Positions 1-12,150 of a stretch of 64,000 bases of DNA are shown piece by piece. Made by a program: the position numbers and the translations under genes. This stretch comes from Aquatica leii (Eukaryota; Arthropoda; Insecta; Coleoptera; Lampyridae): the NCBI GenBank assembly GCA_035610365.1, contig CM069436.1, positions 62,449,505 through 62,513,504 of the forward strand, read 5' to 3'. The notes beneath the pieces are model-generated. The model was not told the DNA's origin and ran no database searches. It saw only the letters and a program-made list of their open reading frames with translations. Position 1 is the first letter of the stretch. Each line of letters starts with the position of its first letter.

Positions 1-2380
1 GCTGAACACTGCCGACGAGCAAGACCTTGCTTGATGTAAAGCGCTGAAGCCTGCGGATTTAACGAACAAATAAGGGGCCAAACGCTAGGGCATCGATAAA
101 TTGAATGCCGTTTTTTTACAATGGCCACATTTTTCATTTTGCGAATTACCAGACCACTTAGTGTTAACCAATAATGAACGCGAAAGCGACTTGTGTTCAT
201 ATCTTGTCGGACTAGGTTTTGAATAGGTGGGCTTAGGGCGAGTAACATTTGTGCTATTATAGCATTATTCAATAAATTTGTTTCTAAAACACAACACTGG
301 TCGGCTATAAATTGTTTCGAAGTAGGAAAACTTACATTTGAGAATTGCACTGCAAAACGCTTTCGAGTTGCCTTATCTAATATTTACAGAAACAAATTAA
401 AAAGGATAAAATCCTACAAATCCACGTTAGGATATTGACGTAACGCAGTCACATTCTCGATAAACGTATCTGATAAACCACGTAATGAGGATACGCAGAA
501 TTAATTAACCTTGGGTGGGTTGTCCAAATTATGCCAATAGAGTAACACTAAAAATCTAACTAACGAATCTAGCAATGATCAATGAATCAATGGTTCGCAA
601 TAAATCATAAAACGTGGACCAATCTTTCACAAAAGGATTGAAACAATAATAAAATGCGGTACACGTGAAAAAACAACAAATGCGGGTAGAATGTAATTAT
701 ATACAATACGAAAAAATGTGATAACGACCAAATGCGGTAGCTACACTACAAATGCCATTTCTACAACGACGAAACGAAATGCAAGTATATACAATTCAAC
801 ACCAACAACGCAATAGCTAACCAACGTTTACTAGATTTGTAATCAAATTTATGAAATACAAGCTACTAAATTACTTCTATAATAAACTCAATTTGCATAC
901 TATGTGGCAACTGAATCAATTGTAACTAAATAGGTATAATAAACATAATATTCAAATTACGAAATTAAATAATTTATTAAAACGATCAACATGATTGAAA
1001 CCTGTGCTAATGCAATGCCTAAACCAATTTTGGTATCAACGCGGTAATAAGCAACTTTAATAAATTAAATCAAACACTTTCTTTAAATAAAATAAAAAAT
1101 AATCTCTAAAGCTGAATGCGACTCGAAGGACCAAATGATAACGTGATATTTGACTGTTATTAACTCAACTCGCTAGTACGAGCAATTAAAGTATTTAATT
1201 GCAAGTAAAGTAGCTGCAGTTTATAATGAAACATTGTAATATAATCCCCCGTAGTTATTTTTAACTTAGTTTTAGTCAAAATCAAAAGTTTTTTAAATTC
1301 TGATAAATTTTTGTAGTACTAACCACTTCAAATTTTCTTAGAAATTCTTCAACCTTCAAAAATACACAGTATCTAAGATGAGGTGAAGAAAGTAAATGAT
1401 AATGAGGATAGCTTTTAATAAATTGAAAACATTTCTAGTAATAACATCATTAAACAGTTTTTTTTAATATTTGTAAGTTTTTCTATCGCTAACCTGTAAC
1501 AATAATTGCTATACATGCAAGATTAGAGGTAAACAACAATCGGCAGTTAAAATGTACTTCCCACAAAATCTTTTGATTTTTTTAGGTACATTAATTGCTC
1601 AGTGAATCAAAACTCGTAAAAGTCTATTATGTAAAAGAATGTAACATTCAAGAAAGCTATTAAGTTGTCAACTTTAAAGAAAGTATCATTGTTTTAGTTT
1701 AATTAAAAGCATTGTTAATTTTGTAACAGTATTTTTACTTTGATACCTTAATCATCGCCGTTGTAATCAATCAATTTATTAGTTGTTAACGATTACGATT
1801 TAATTGAAATTTTAATATTACGAAGTTTATTTTGGAAACTAAGTGTTTCACTACAGTTTTTCTAGTTAAGTGAAATCGATTAAAATGTGGCATTTAATGT
1901 TCTTTACATTCTGGGTATTTTATCCAATGCAGTACAGAACTAAACTTAACGAACGTAAATAACGTGAAAAAGGCAGGAAAAAGTAAAATTAACACTCTTT
2001 TTAAATTACCCAATTAACATCTTTAATAAATTTGCATAAAACATTATGAACAATAACTATTTTAAGTAAAAGTTAAATGTACTATTTCAATTATTTGATA
2101 TATTAAAATCAGTTGCGATAATGACATTACATTTACAATTTCTCAATTAGCCAAAATGTTACTCTAAAGTTTTTCTGCTGAATGATACTAAAGAAAACAA
2201 CAGGAGTGGTGCCTTGATTAAGATGTTGGCGACTGTGTCTTGGCATTATGTGAAGAAGCTCTGTGTTGCTGTAATTAGATGTAAATGTGTCTGAAGAAAG
2301 AGCTTATTAGATGGTTAAGAAAAGTATCAGTCTAAACCCTCAAGACGAACAGTGTTGTCAAGTCGTTTAGATATTGTATT
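1..2380. other. AT-rich DNA, no gene seen
   Basis: No long open frame, RNA gene or recognisable transposon was found on either strand. The stretch is low-complexity A/T sequence with short A and T runs. It could be intron or intergenic DNA; nothing in it decides which. Confidence 0.6.
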
Positions 2381-4633
2381 TGCAGGCACGGATTCAATAA
2401 GTGCGGGGCCCGATTGGATTCTTTTCGCAGGGCTCTCTGTATATTAAATATTTAAATAAAATGCAAATTCATGCAATGCAACCGTGGCAACCGCCCTGTG
2501 CCTCGCGCTTTATGGAGCCTCGCGCTCGATAACAGACACAGTTGATAAGACGAAGACGTGAATTTTTTTAATTATTATTATTGTTATGCGAACCAAATTT
2601 GTTATCGCAGTGTTTTCATTCTAATGTATACTGATTTAAAACAAAATATAACAGACCGATGTTTATGTTTGAAATAATAAATTGCTGTATAAGGAAAGAT
2701 AATATAACACAAAATTTGTTGTTATTGGTAATATCGTTAAATTGTCAATTTAAAATAAATCTAGAAGTTTTGTCTGTAACCGCAAGAAGTTGTTATATCA
2801 GTTCTTCGAATGTGTAGATAACATACATTTTGAAACAGTCCCGGAACACGAAACTGTAAGTTAGTTATGAGTTATGATAAATGTTATTATTTTATTTTAG
2901 TGTTAAAAACAATTATAGGGAGCTTGATTCGAAGGCTCGTGTAACCAAACGATGAAACGCTTAGATGAAACAAATCTGGAACTTGCGGTGGTGCCCAATT
3001 TTACTTCGTTTTTTGTATTTTCCGGATGCAGTGTTTATTATTATTAAATAAGATATTCTTTGTGATTTGTTTTATGTTTTAAAAATATAAGTAATAAGTC
3101 TTAATTTCACTCAGCAGTGATGAAAAATGATTATAGTAATTGCAGAATTAGATCCGCGCGAGCTTCCGCCTTGTACGCTGCAAAAACGGTACAATATAGA
3201 TGAAAATTGCACATAAACAATTTATTGAGCACAAAATTTACTACAAAAATGTCTAATAGTTTAAGAGCTACAGAATTTTCAAGTAATTTATGTGCTAGTT
3301 TACACACGTGTATCTTTTAAACTATTGAAGGTAATTGTAAACTTCCACTGACTTTTTATAGTAAATGTTGTCCTGTATAAAAATGTTTATGTGCAACCTT
3401 CCTCTATCTTGCACCGTTTTAGGGTAATAGTTTATTGGTTATTTTAAGTTATTAAGCAAATCATTTATATACACAAATTATGGCGGTTTTGATGCAGGCA
3501 TGATTTACAAGAAAAACAACTCTTACGACACCGACAAAGCTACCCTTAGTCGTAAAAAAGCCGCGGTGGTCACCAAAAGCAACCTGACCGAAACACAGAT
3601 GTTCTACTAAACCGATAATTTATGTTCGAATTTTAAATTGGATAAATAAAATAATTTAATAAACCTGATTTATAAAGTGTTATAATAAAAACTATCAGCA
3701 ATTATTGGTTTAAGTCATAAACGATTTCACTGTAAAGTTATCAACATAGGACGAAAGATTGTAAAATAAAATTTGAGTAAATTTTGAATGTTGAAATTGT
3801 ATCAACAGTCAAGCAATTATAAATATTATTAGCGTTATAAATCAGTTAAGACTAGAGAAAGGATTCATGTTATAGTAAAGTTCATTTTTTTAATGAGAGA
3901 GAAGAAATTATAGAATCGGTAAATTTTTAAATTGTTAAGGAGATTCATTGTTATTGGTCACTTCTTAAATTATTCAAATTACCAGTCTACCAATAATAAA
4001 TTCGGGAACTTTCAAAATGTATTTTTTACATATGTTTCGAGCTTTAAAATAATGAAGCTCATCTTCAGAAAAGTCTACAAAAAATGTTTAAGTGTAATGT
4101 TTTTATTATTATAAGTATTTTTCTATTTTATTGTTATTTTCTTATCAATTAAATGAAAATTTTAAATTAAAAAATGTAGAGTTTTTTAAAAAAGGCCCCG
4201 AGCCTCGCAAAAGTTAACGGCGGTCCCTATATATTATAATAAGCACAATAATAAATCTCATCCATCAATGTGAACTTAAAATAAATGTACCTATTCTTAA
4301 TTATTTAAATAATTTATAATTTATCCTTTATCGTCAAAAGCAATTTGCTTTAAATTTCGAAAAATAACTTTTTGTAGATTTTGGTAGTGATACGGGGCCC
4401 GATTGGGCCCAATCGCCTTCAACCTGCGTACTTGTCTCGATATTGAAATGCTTCTAATAATAATTTCCTACACTTTTTGTGGATGCCAGTCGATTCGAAA
4501 AGCGTTTACGTGACATTCAAAAAACAGAAAATAAAATTAATTTTAATAACGTTTTTTAATAGAATGCCCAAAAACTAATACTCATCAAACAACGCTAAGT
4601 TTATCAAGGTTGAAAACGTAAAAACTGTCAAAA
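2381..4633. other. AT-rich DNA with a repeated GC-rich motif
   Basis: No gene is seen. The 14-base string CGGGGCCCGATTGG occurs twice in the same orientation, near 2402 and 4393, in otherwise AT-rich sequence. Other GC-rich scraps lie near 2480-2530 and 4190-4230. This could be the residue of transposon copies. No terminal repeats or coding sequence were identified. Confidence 0.4.
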
Positions 4634-4756
4634 ATAATAGAAAACTGGGGATATGTTAAAATAAATGTATATAAACTAATTGAAGAAATTCCATATCAAA
4701 AAACAGTAATTTCGTTGGGAGACTTCAATGTATGTATATACGCCAAGAGTAGTTAA
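4634..4756 (+). pseudogene. Possible endonuclease scrap of a non-LTR element
   Basis: One frame reads a short peptide around KTVISLGDFNV before a stop. A hydrophobic run ending in LGDFN is the usual core of the apurinic-like endonuclease of RTE and related non-LTR retrotransposons, where the Asp and Asn are catalytic. The match is about 30 codons and nothing convincing flanks it. It could be a chance resemblance. There is no sign of expression or function. Confidence 0.3.
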
Positions 4757-6169
4757 ATAATTAATAATTAGATACATAACGGTACTATATACAAAACTCT
4801 AAGAAAGTACAAAAAGGGAAAAAAACATAATTGGAGAATACGCAAACACCGAAACAAAAAAACTTGTCATGGATAAGAAACTGTGTAGGATTCAAAAATG
4901 GTTGCAATGATTTGAAAAAAGTGTTGAAAGTTAGAGAAAAGCAATAAACAATTTACTAAAAAATTTTTAACGATGATGTAATAACAAATAATAACTTAAT
5001 CAAATCATTATTTAGTAATTATATCTTATCAGAGGAAGTTGAATGCATTTCTTAATGAAATAAAACTAAATTTAGAATTTATTATAGATATTTTTAATCG
5101 TAATTCAACTGTAATTAGTGATTATAATGAACACTAAAATTTAATTACAGACAACTTTTAAAAATAGATATGTTTTGCAGTCATAAAATATTTTTTGATA
5201 GTATGGATATTATTTATGAAATTATATTTACATGCCCATTTTCAAACAACATAACAAATTAGATGTCTTATTAAAGCCTGACTAATTGACGATTTTCAAC
5301 AAATCTAACTTTTAGTGTTTTATTGTTAATTTAATAATTTAATTTAACTTTAGTAATCAGTAATAACAACCATACCAAAAACTGTCAGGTTTGAATTAAT
5401 TGCTTATTTTAAATTGACCTCGAACTATTTTAGCATAAATGTGTAATTATTGTTTTTGTCAACAAAACATATGGTAAATAATTTTAATCTTTCTTGTAAT
5501 TTAAAAAATGGTTGTTAACAGACTTTTAGTTTACGTAAAATTTTATTTTTAATACTTTATTTAAGTTAAAAAAAACTAAAGATAGATATTTTAGACAAAA
5601 TTTTGATATGATATCAGATTTCATACTCCATAGAACTGTATCAACGTTTTGTGTAAACTTGAAAAAAATAGACACTTTAGATAAATCCGAAGCTGATAAA
5701 TTACAATGTAAGTAGTATTTTTTTTAAATTTTTAGTTTTAGTTGCCTATTCAAGGTGGTATTCTGCACGTGTCAGTGCTGCGCCGATACTTACTGGCGCC
5801 TGTGTGCAAAAATTTTCATGCCGCCCATGAAAATTATAGTTAAAAAAATTGGTATTCTTAAATAAAAAATTAAGTAAAAACAAACAAATTTCTATTCAGA
5901 TGACAATAATACAACAAATATAAAAATTGTAAAATGTACAAATCAAATACACTAACAAGGTACGTTAATACATATGTAAATGCAATGGTATAACACTTAA
6001 AAATAACAAAACATTTTCCAACATGTAATTAAAACAAATTCTCCTTTACAAGCTACTTCTAACAAATAAAAATAAATAATAATTTTTTTATGTCAGAATG
6101 TCAGGTAGACTTGTGGACTTACCTAATATTACAAAACAAAATAAAATCTATTTTCACAAATTAAAAAAT
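4757..6169. other. AT-rich DNA, probable 3' part of a hAT element
   Basis: No coding sequence is seen. A CAG-initiated GC-rich stretch at 5773 (CAGTGCTGCGCCGATAC) looks like the outer end of the hAT element whose transposase relic follows on the minus strand. A matching opposite end and a target duplication were not found, so the border is tentative. Confidence 0.4.
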
Positions 6170-7215
6170 CGACAATTCACAAAAAATCCGCTTTTCAAGT
6201 CCTCATGTCGGCAAATTTTTTTATGATATGGTGAATATCTGTTTCTTCTAATATAGATGATTCTATTGAGATGATAGATAAATTTGATAACCGTTCTTGA
6301 CTCATGGTAGATCTTAAATAATTTTTATTAGCTTTAATTTGGAGAAGGATGTTTCTGCAGTGGCAACATACTGGTAAAGTGAGTAGATTTCGAATAGCAA
6401 CTGCTAAGTTTGGAATACTATAATTAAATCATTATAAAATATAAGCTGTAAAATTTTAAATATGTTGTTTTTTAAAACTGTTAACATAGGCTGGATTTGT
6501 ACAATTTCGTTGTATAAATCGTCTCCATATATCTAAATTATCGTTAAATCTTAGTTTTTCCTGCACGAAAGTTTTAATTCATCTGTATGTTCGTAGTCGA
6601 ACTGTTTAGTTTTTTGTCGATGCCGTAAAGAGGTTGCTATTTGAAAATTGAGTTTCACATCAAAATTTGATAAAATTTCTTTTGCTGCAGTAATAACGCC
6701 ATTAAGTTTCTCATTGGCTTTATTGCATCAACTCTGCTTGACCATCTCGTGTCAGATAATTGTTTTAAAGTAAAATTAACTAAGTGTTGTCTAGCGATAT
6801 TCTAACATTTAGTAAACGCCGAACAATAATTTATATAATAAATTTCTCCGTTTTTTAAACGTTTTTCATAATAATTTGAAGAAAATCTTCGATCCGACAA
6901 ATCACAAGTAAAAGTGAGCCTTTGGGCAATGACCTGGATCATCGTGAACAGAGTGTATCTTGCTCAGGCCTATATCAGTGTTGGTTTCATCAAAGGATGT
7001 TAATTGCTGTGGCTTTTCTTTAGTTATAATCTGCGCATCAGATTGGTGCGCCGTTTGGTTTTTTTCATTATCAGTAGGAGTCGTCTTTTCCGAAACCAAA
7101 GAACAAGTACTCAAAGTTGATGGAACAGGAAAAAACTGTGTTATCTTTGTAGCGTTTTGGTCACGCTCTTTGACTCGTTTTCTCTTGTTTTTTGAACAAA
7201 TTCAATATTAAATTA
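6170..7215 (-). pseudogene. Decayed hAT transposase (zinc-finger MYM / 52-kDa repressor type)
   Basis: Read on the minus strand in several frames, this follows the order of a hAT transposase. The N-terminal part (7190-6902) is a charged, Ser/Thr-rich leader followed by DDPGHCP, which resembles the DPxxWP motif ahead of the TTF zinc finger. The C-terminal part (6370-6180) reads VATAETSFSKLKLIK and then, after a one-base loss in an A run, a frame containing TMSQERLSNLSI. This is the hAT dimerisation domain (usual core: ATxERSFSxLxxIK...LRxxMxxxRLxxL). Stops and shifts fill the middle and the catalytic core cannot be followed. The protein would be inactive. The family assignment is firm for the C-terminal part and reasonable for the rest. 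Confidence 0.75.
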
Positions 7216-8782
7216 AACCCAATATTTTTTTTCCTTCATATGACATCTGAAAAATAGGTAACAGTTTTTACAAAAACAACTGTCAAAAGTTGAAACCAGT
7301 GTTTTTATATTTCACGTATTTTTTTATTGCCTGCATGTAATTTGTGACTGAGATGTGAGTTTATTGTTCTTAACTGTTATAAATTTTAATTTTTCGCTAT
7401 TGTAAACCGTCTTTGACAGTTTCTGCGGACTTGTCAACATAAATGTCAAATTATTTTTGAGAGATTTTGAGACTTTGGGGGCCTCCTAGTCTTTGTTTGA
7501 GCAATAAAATGTTGTATTCAACTCGTTCTTGTCTAAATTGGGCGCTTTTTTTTACCTCGAGGACTTTTTAAACCCTTGTTTCACTCAGGTTTAAAAATGC
7601 CCTCTTGGGAAAAAAACGCGTCTAATTCACACAGGAACTCGTTAAATAAACTACTATTTTTGTTGGATTTTCCGTCATCGTCACAACAATATCTCATAAC
7701 AACAACAATAACTCAAAATACATTTTTCTGAGCTTTCGGAAATCTGTTTCCGTTTTTGAATAAAGGTGCTAATCATAGATAAACAATGTGCTATTTTTTT
7801 ATTTTAAATAAACACACTCCATGGTAACCTACTAATTTCTTTATTATTTCATCCTAACAACCTGTTGCCATACAGAATGATTTAGAATTTAATTTCATTT
7901 CCGATAAGAGAAAAATAAACAGGAACATCCTATTAAAGTCACTGAAATTTCTACCACACATGTATCGCTAATTGTTTGCTAAAATATAAGCTGATACTTA
8001 ATTTTTCTCGTGTATTCTTGTAATTTAAAAATGCGGCAAGTGGAAAAAAACCACAAAAATTTGGCAAGTTTATATTTTTTATTCCCAGTAAGCAAGGTTA
8101 CAAATAAAACTGCAATCTTAATAGTTTAGTTTCTAAATTTCTGCAGTAGTTGAATCTGTTCACATTTCAACTTCAATTGTAAACTTTTAAGTGATTAGTG
8201 AAGATCATCTGCTAAGTAGCAACAAATTTTAATCTACTTAACACAAAGAAGCAGTGTATGTATATTTAAAGTTACCATGTGAAAATTTATCGCAAATTCT
8301 AGAAATACATACTTCCTTGGCGTTGTAGAGAATTTGCAAAACTCTTTTATCTAAAAAGATCTAAATAGAATACGCCTTAAAATAGGAAAATGTTAATTAA
8401 TTTATTATTTTACACGATAAAAAGTGTAAAATAATAAATTAACAATAAAACAAAAATAATATGCCGAATTATACTCTATTACACATAAGTTGGTTGACTT
8501 ACCTTACGAGGTATTACAATACCTCACTAAAGCATTACTCACACAATATGACAGTGTTCTAATGTTGTAAAGAATCAAAACTGCCACTTTCCTTATACAG
8601 GACTACGAAAACCAACAAGTTGTGACAGATCGCAACGTAAATGTTTAAGTGCAGTTTATAATTTATTAACAAACTTTGCAGACACGATGCTTTTTATTGG
8701 ACTTCTATAACTCATCTCATATGTCTAATATGGCTTAAATAAGCCTAGAATTTGCAATTTATTAAATAGAGATTATTAATTT
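7216..8782. other. AT-rich DNA, no gene seen
   Basis: The first few hundred bases (to about 7560) may be the 5' leader of the neighbouring minus-strand hAT relic. Beyond that nothing is recognised apart from the small hairpin at 8397-8442. Confidence 0.45.
8397..8442. repeat. Perfect 19-bp inverted repeat with 8-nt loop
   Basis: Positions 8397-8415 and 8424-8442 are exact reverse complements around an 8-nt loop (8416-8423). The arms are almost all A/T, apart from the two C's that close the left arm. It could be a small MITE core, a hairpin terminator-like structure or chance in AT-rich DNA. No neighbouring gene suggests a role. Confidence 0.7.
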
Positions 8783-9844
8783 CAGTGGCGGCTTCTATAT
8801 TAGGTCATTTGGTCAATGACCTTCCGTAAAAATGATGAAGGAAGGTATTTTATTTACTTTAAAATTACAGAAAATTCGCGATTAAATCAAATTATCAGAG
8901 TTTGAATTTTATGCGTTTAAATTGAGAATTGAGATACGAAAGCTTGCGAATCTACCAGAGGCTCATATTTACGTGTGCCCGCGTGTATAATATTGAAGCC
9001 GAATTGTAAATGATACAGTTATTGTGGTGAATAGTGAGACACACATAATACAATTTTAAGCGAGTTAGAAAAGAAGATAAGTAAACCCTTAAATACTTGC
9101 TTGCGGTCTTAAGCCCGGAGGTCACTCCGCCTACTCAGTGGCAATGCAATGCTTACGTAAGCACATATGCTATAATGCACATTTCTTAAGACCAGTAAAC
9201 ATAAAAATAAAGAAGTCCATAGTAATTTTAAAGAATCTATGTATGATTTGTCAGATTGGATTTGTGAATTTGAAATAAATAATAGATTCTATTGTTTTGT
9301 AGATTTACTGTTTTTAGATGATTCATTATGGTGTAAAAATAATGTTACCGATTTATGGCATTTAAAAGAAAAAGTGAAAAAGCACATGAATCACATGAAA
9401 AGTTATATGAATACTCTTGTACGCTTACAAATACAATTGGACAGCATTTGCGGATAGTCAATTAAAGACCACAATGAAAATGTTGGTAAAAATAGATACC
9501 TCTATACATAAAATAAAATAACTGATTGACTTTATCTGCGACTACCGTGAAAAGTGAGCGATGTTCCTCTAGTGTTCTTCTACGTAAAAAAAATTAAATC
9601 ATTTTTACGGAATCGGCAATATTATGGGACAAGAAAGTCGTGTATGCTAAGCATTGAAAAATCTTCCGTTAAAAACTAAATTTTTATCAATTATTTTGGT
9701 AATTGTAAAGATAGACGAATATCTTAAATCTTAAATATAATTGATTTTAAATATAAATCGTGTTAATGTAAGAATGTTTTTTAAATTTTGCCAAAATTAT
9801 GTTTTTTTAAATGGCACCCTTGAGTGATTGACCACCAGCGACTG
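8783..9844 (+). mobile_element. Internally deleted hAT element (~1.06 kb)
   Basis: The left end starts CAGTGGCGGC and the right end finishes CCACCAGCGACTG. Both carry the CAG...CTG termini usual for hAT elements. The 8 bases to the left (attaattt) and the bases to the right (attgaattt) are near copies, consistent with a decayed 8-bp target duplication. The interior encodes only a transposase fragment (9221-9560), so the copy is non-autonomous. The borders rest on the termini and the imperfect duplication. Confidence 0.65.
9221..9560 (+). pseudogene. hAT transposase fragment (TTF zinc-finger region)
   Basis: About 70 codons are open from MYDLSDWICEFE to DSICG, then the same frame runs on through stops as SIKDHNENVGKNRY. 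The order matches the region after the TTF zinc finger in ZMYM1-like hAT transposases: an FYC..LLF element, a W..tGV.dL..L..K.kkHe.s..H motif, then IxDHNExVxKNRxxL. The zinc finger itself, the catalytic RNase H-like core and the dimerisation domain are absent. This is a remnant inside the 8783-9844 element with no expected function. Confidence 0.7.
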
Positions 9845-10271
9845 ATTGAATTTCTAAATTATCATGGGAGATTTGGAATTTTAATTGTCCAATTCCTTCG
9901 GGGCGCTTTTTCAGACTTAGCGCCTGCACACATTGCACACATGGACCTGCATGTCATGATCTTGTGTTTTTTCTTTTTGTCCTAGAACATTCGTTATAAA
10001 TAATTTAGTTTGAAAAAATTTGTTACAATATGTAAGTACATATTGCTAGTTAATTTGGATATTTAGTGGCTACATAAAAAACAATAATCTATGTACACAG
10101 CAATATAGTTAACGTGTAATTTCCGGTAAAGTGTCAATTTTGAATAAATTATCATCATTGAACAAATATTGGCATGTTATTATTCTAAATAATTTTCCTT
10201 AATTGTCCGTTGTACAATTAAATCTTTTGAACGATTACTTAGAATGTCATTCTGCTAAACAGCTTAGGAAT
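9845..10271. other. AT-rich DNA, no gene seen
   Basis: No open frame, RNA gene or repeat copy was recognised between the hAT element and the dispersed repeat that starts near 10272. Confidence 0.5.
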
Positions 10272-10735
10272 CATACAGTAACGAATTTTATTACTAACTA
10301 ATTTATTTGAACTACTAAAAATATTTTTACTTATACTAAAAATATGTACACTTTTAAATTAACCGAACTAATTAAATTTAATAATATTTAATAAAACACT
10401 TACACTAATTTATATCACTTACACGAAGATAAGATAAAGTCCGCGGATAGCTTTCACACACTTGTTTACACTAAAGTCACGTACAAGATTATACTCCGTA
10501 TATTTATCTGCACATACGTGTTAATCACTTATTTATTTCAACTTGAATAATCTTCTTAACAATGCCGTCTTCATATTACGGGAATAAATGACCTACAATT
10601 TGTTTGTTCCGTATATATACACATTTTGGAAATCCTTCTCGAGTGTTCCATATCTTTCGGTATACCTTCTAGAAGATGGATAACAACTTCGAGAAAGCTC
10701 TTGAATTTGAGAACGTTTCAATACTTCCTGCATAC
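10272..10735 (+). repeat. Dispersed repeat A, copy 1
   Basis: This stretch is clearly related to 51169-51600 in the same orientation. Both begin with a GTAACGAATTTTATTA-like segment and share the block GATAAGATAAAGTCCGCGGA. They also share the run from CTTGAATAATCTTCTTAAC to the motif GGAAATCCTTCTCGAGTG. Two diverged copies about 41 kb apart mark a transposable element. A start near TGTAACGAA would suit a solo LTR, but an end ACA and a target duplication were not established. Confidence 0.75.
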
Positions 10736-10864
10736 ACACTAATTACCAATTTCGTTAATTGCCGGATTGCATTTAAAACAAGCACAGTGCACGCCGCTTA
10801 ATAGAATCACGTTTTGATAACAATAACCGAATGATAACATCCGAAATTTAGAAAAAGAAATGTT
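10736..10864. other. Spacer between repeat A and the Harbinger remnant
   Basis: Short AT-rich interval; its assignment to either neighbouring element is not resolved. Confidence 0.35.
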
Positions 10865-11510
10865 TATTTGTTAGAAAGCAGTTTGGTAGAATCTCGTCTA
10901 GTCTTGCGGATTCCTTATTTTTTCGGCTTTTTTGAGTTTTTTTTACTGCGTTTTAAAATGTTTCCATCATTGTTGTTGTGTAGGTACTTGCACACAGTTC
11001 TTTTATGTTTTAATAATCATTTATTGGTTATTTTTATCTGTGTCTCATCCGTTAGTGCGTTTAGTTGTTCTTGTCCTATTTTTCTCGCCATCAAACCTCG
11101 TGCAAAAATTTATTCTTACAAATTTGTACGAATACATAAGAAATATTGGTTACATTGGATGATGTGGTTAAGGTAAAAACGCCGTATCTAATTAAATTTA
11201 ATAACATTTATATTGGTTTGTGAACAAACAAAACAATGACAAATGAAGCCTCGGAGTAATTTTCCGAGACACTTTTCTTATTAAAATTTCTATTACTAGA
11301 AAACTCTCTACATGTTTGGGTTTTTGGACTGCAAATTGATCTTTAATAAAGAGCATATTGTCAAAAGATTTCTATTTTGATAGTTTTTTGTCAGCATTAT
11401 CTCCGTTATCTCCACTTTGTAGATGTTTTAGTTTACAAAGCTTTTTCCTAAAAGTCTCTCGCAACCCTTTCCATTTCTGATGTGCAATATCGTCTGTAAC
11501 CAAATGATAT
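10865..11510 (-). pseudogene. MADF-domain accessory protein relic of the Harbinger element
   Basis: On the minus strand, 11508-11370 reads KWKGLRETFRKKLCKLK followed by an acidic stretch. This is the W..LR..F.r.l core of a MADF domain, a Myb-like DNA-binding fold. Downstream, after stops, a basic tail can be followed (ARKIGQEQLNALTDETQIK, then a His/Lys-rich segment to about 10950). The reading frame is broken between the two parts. The role known for this gene class is to bind element ends beside the DDE transposase. Inactive here. Confidence 0.6.
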
Positions 11511-11739
11511 TAAATATTTTAAGAATATAGAAAAGTAATAATAAGTTAATTCCTAACAAGTTAAAAGCTATGCACTGAAATAGATAACACTTGAAATTTT
11601 AGTTATCTTGCTACTGGCGTATCTCTCGATCGTTGGCATTGTCTCACACGACGATCAGAAAAATAGTTTACGAGACCTATAATGCTATATGGCATACTTT
11701 ATATGAAAAACTTATGCCATTTCCAACAAAACGAATGTT

Positions 11740-12140
11740 TAAATCTATTTAAGAATAACAGTTTTATAAAAAATGGAAATTTCCTAACTGTGAACTGTGT
11801 CGGAGCCATTGATGTCAAACATATTAGAAATAAATGTTTCTGGATCTGGATCTATGTATTTCAATTATAAGAAATACTTTTCTATAGCGGTACAGGGTTT
11901 AGTAGAAGCAAATTACAAATTCATAAGTGTTTGAAATTGGAAGGTATGGTAAACAAAGCGCTGGTGGTATTTTTACAAGTTCATTGTTATAGTATCATCT
12001 TGAACATGATACTTTCAACATGTTTTCCCCAAAAGCTCTATCAGGTACAGATACTACCGTGCCACATGTTTTTGTAGCAGACGCTGCATATCCGCTAAAA
12101 TATTATTTAATGAGGTCATTTCCAAAACAAAACCTTTTTC
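11740..12140 (+). pseudogene. PIF/Harbinger DDE transposase fragment
   Basis: The frame at 11793-11827 reads NCVGAIDVKHIR, matching the first catalytic Asp block of Harbinger transposases (usual form NCVGAIDGKHI). The frame at 12065-12115 reads VFVADAAYPLKYYLM, matching the second catalytic Asp block (usual form FVgDeAfPLxxxlm). Between them, relics of the segment with KYF and GKQS-type motifs can be followed only with frameshifts. The region after the second block, where the catalytic Glu belongs, is replaced by T-rich sequence. The enzyme is dead. The assignment rests on two conserved catalytic blocks in the right order and spacing. Confidence 0.75.
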
Positions 12141-12150
12141 TGATTTTCTT

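Larger units (their letters stand above)
10865..12150. mobile_element. PIF/Harbinger transposon remnant
   Basis: Two transposon genes lie head to head here: a MADF/Myb-like ORF on the minus strand (10865-11510) and a DDE transposase on the plus strand (11740-12140). This pairing is the hallmark of PIF/Harbinger elements, in which the DNA-binding accessory protein carries the transposase to the termini. Both genes contain stops and shifts. Terminal inverted repeats and the 3-bp target duplication usual for the family were not identified, so the limits cover only the coding part. Confidence 0.7.

Noticed and set aside
10868..11176. 102-codon plus-strand frame
   Set aside because: It is the antisense shadow of the minus-strand MADF-type relic.
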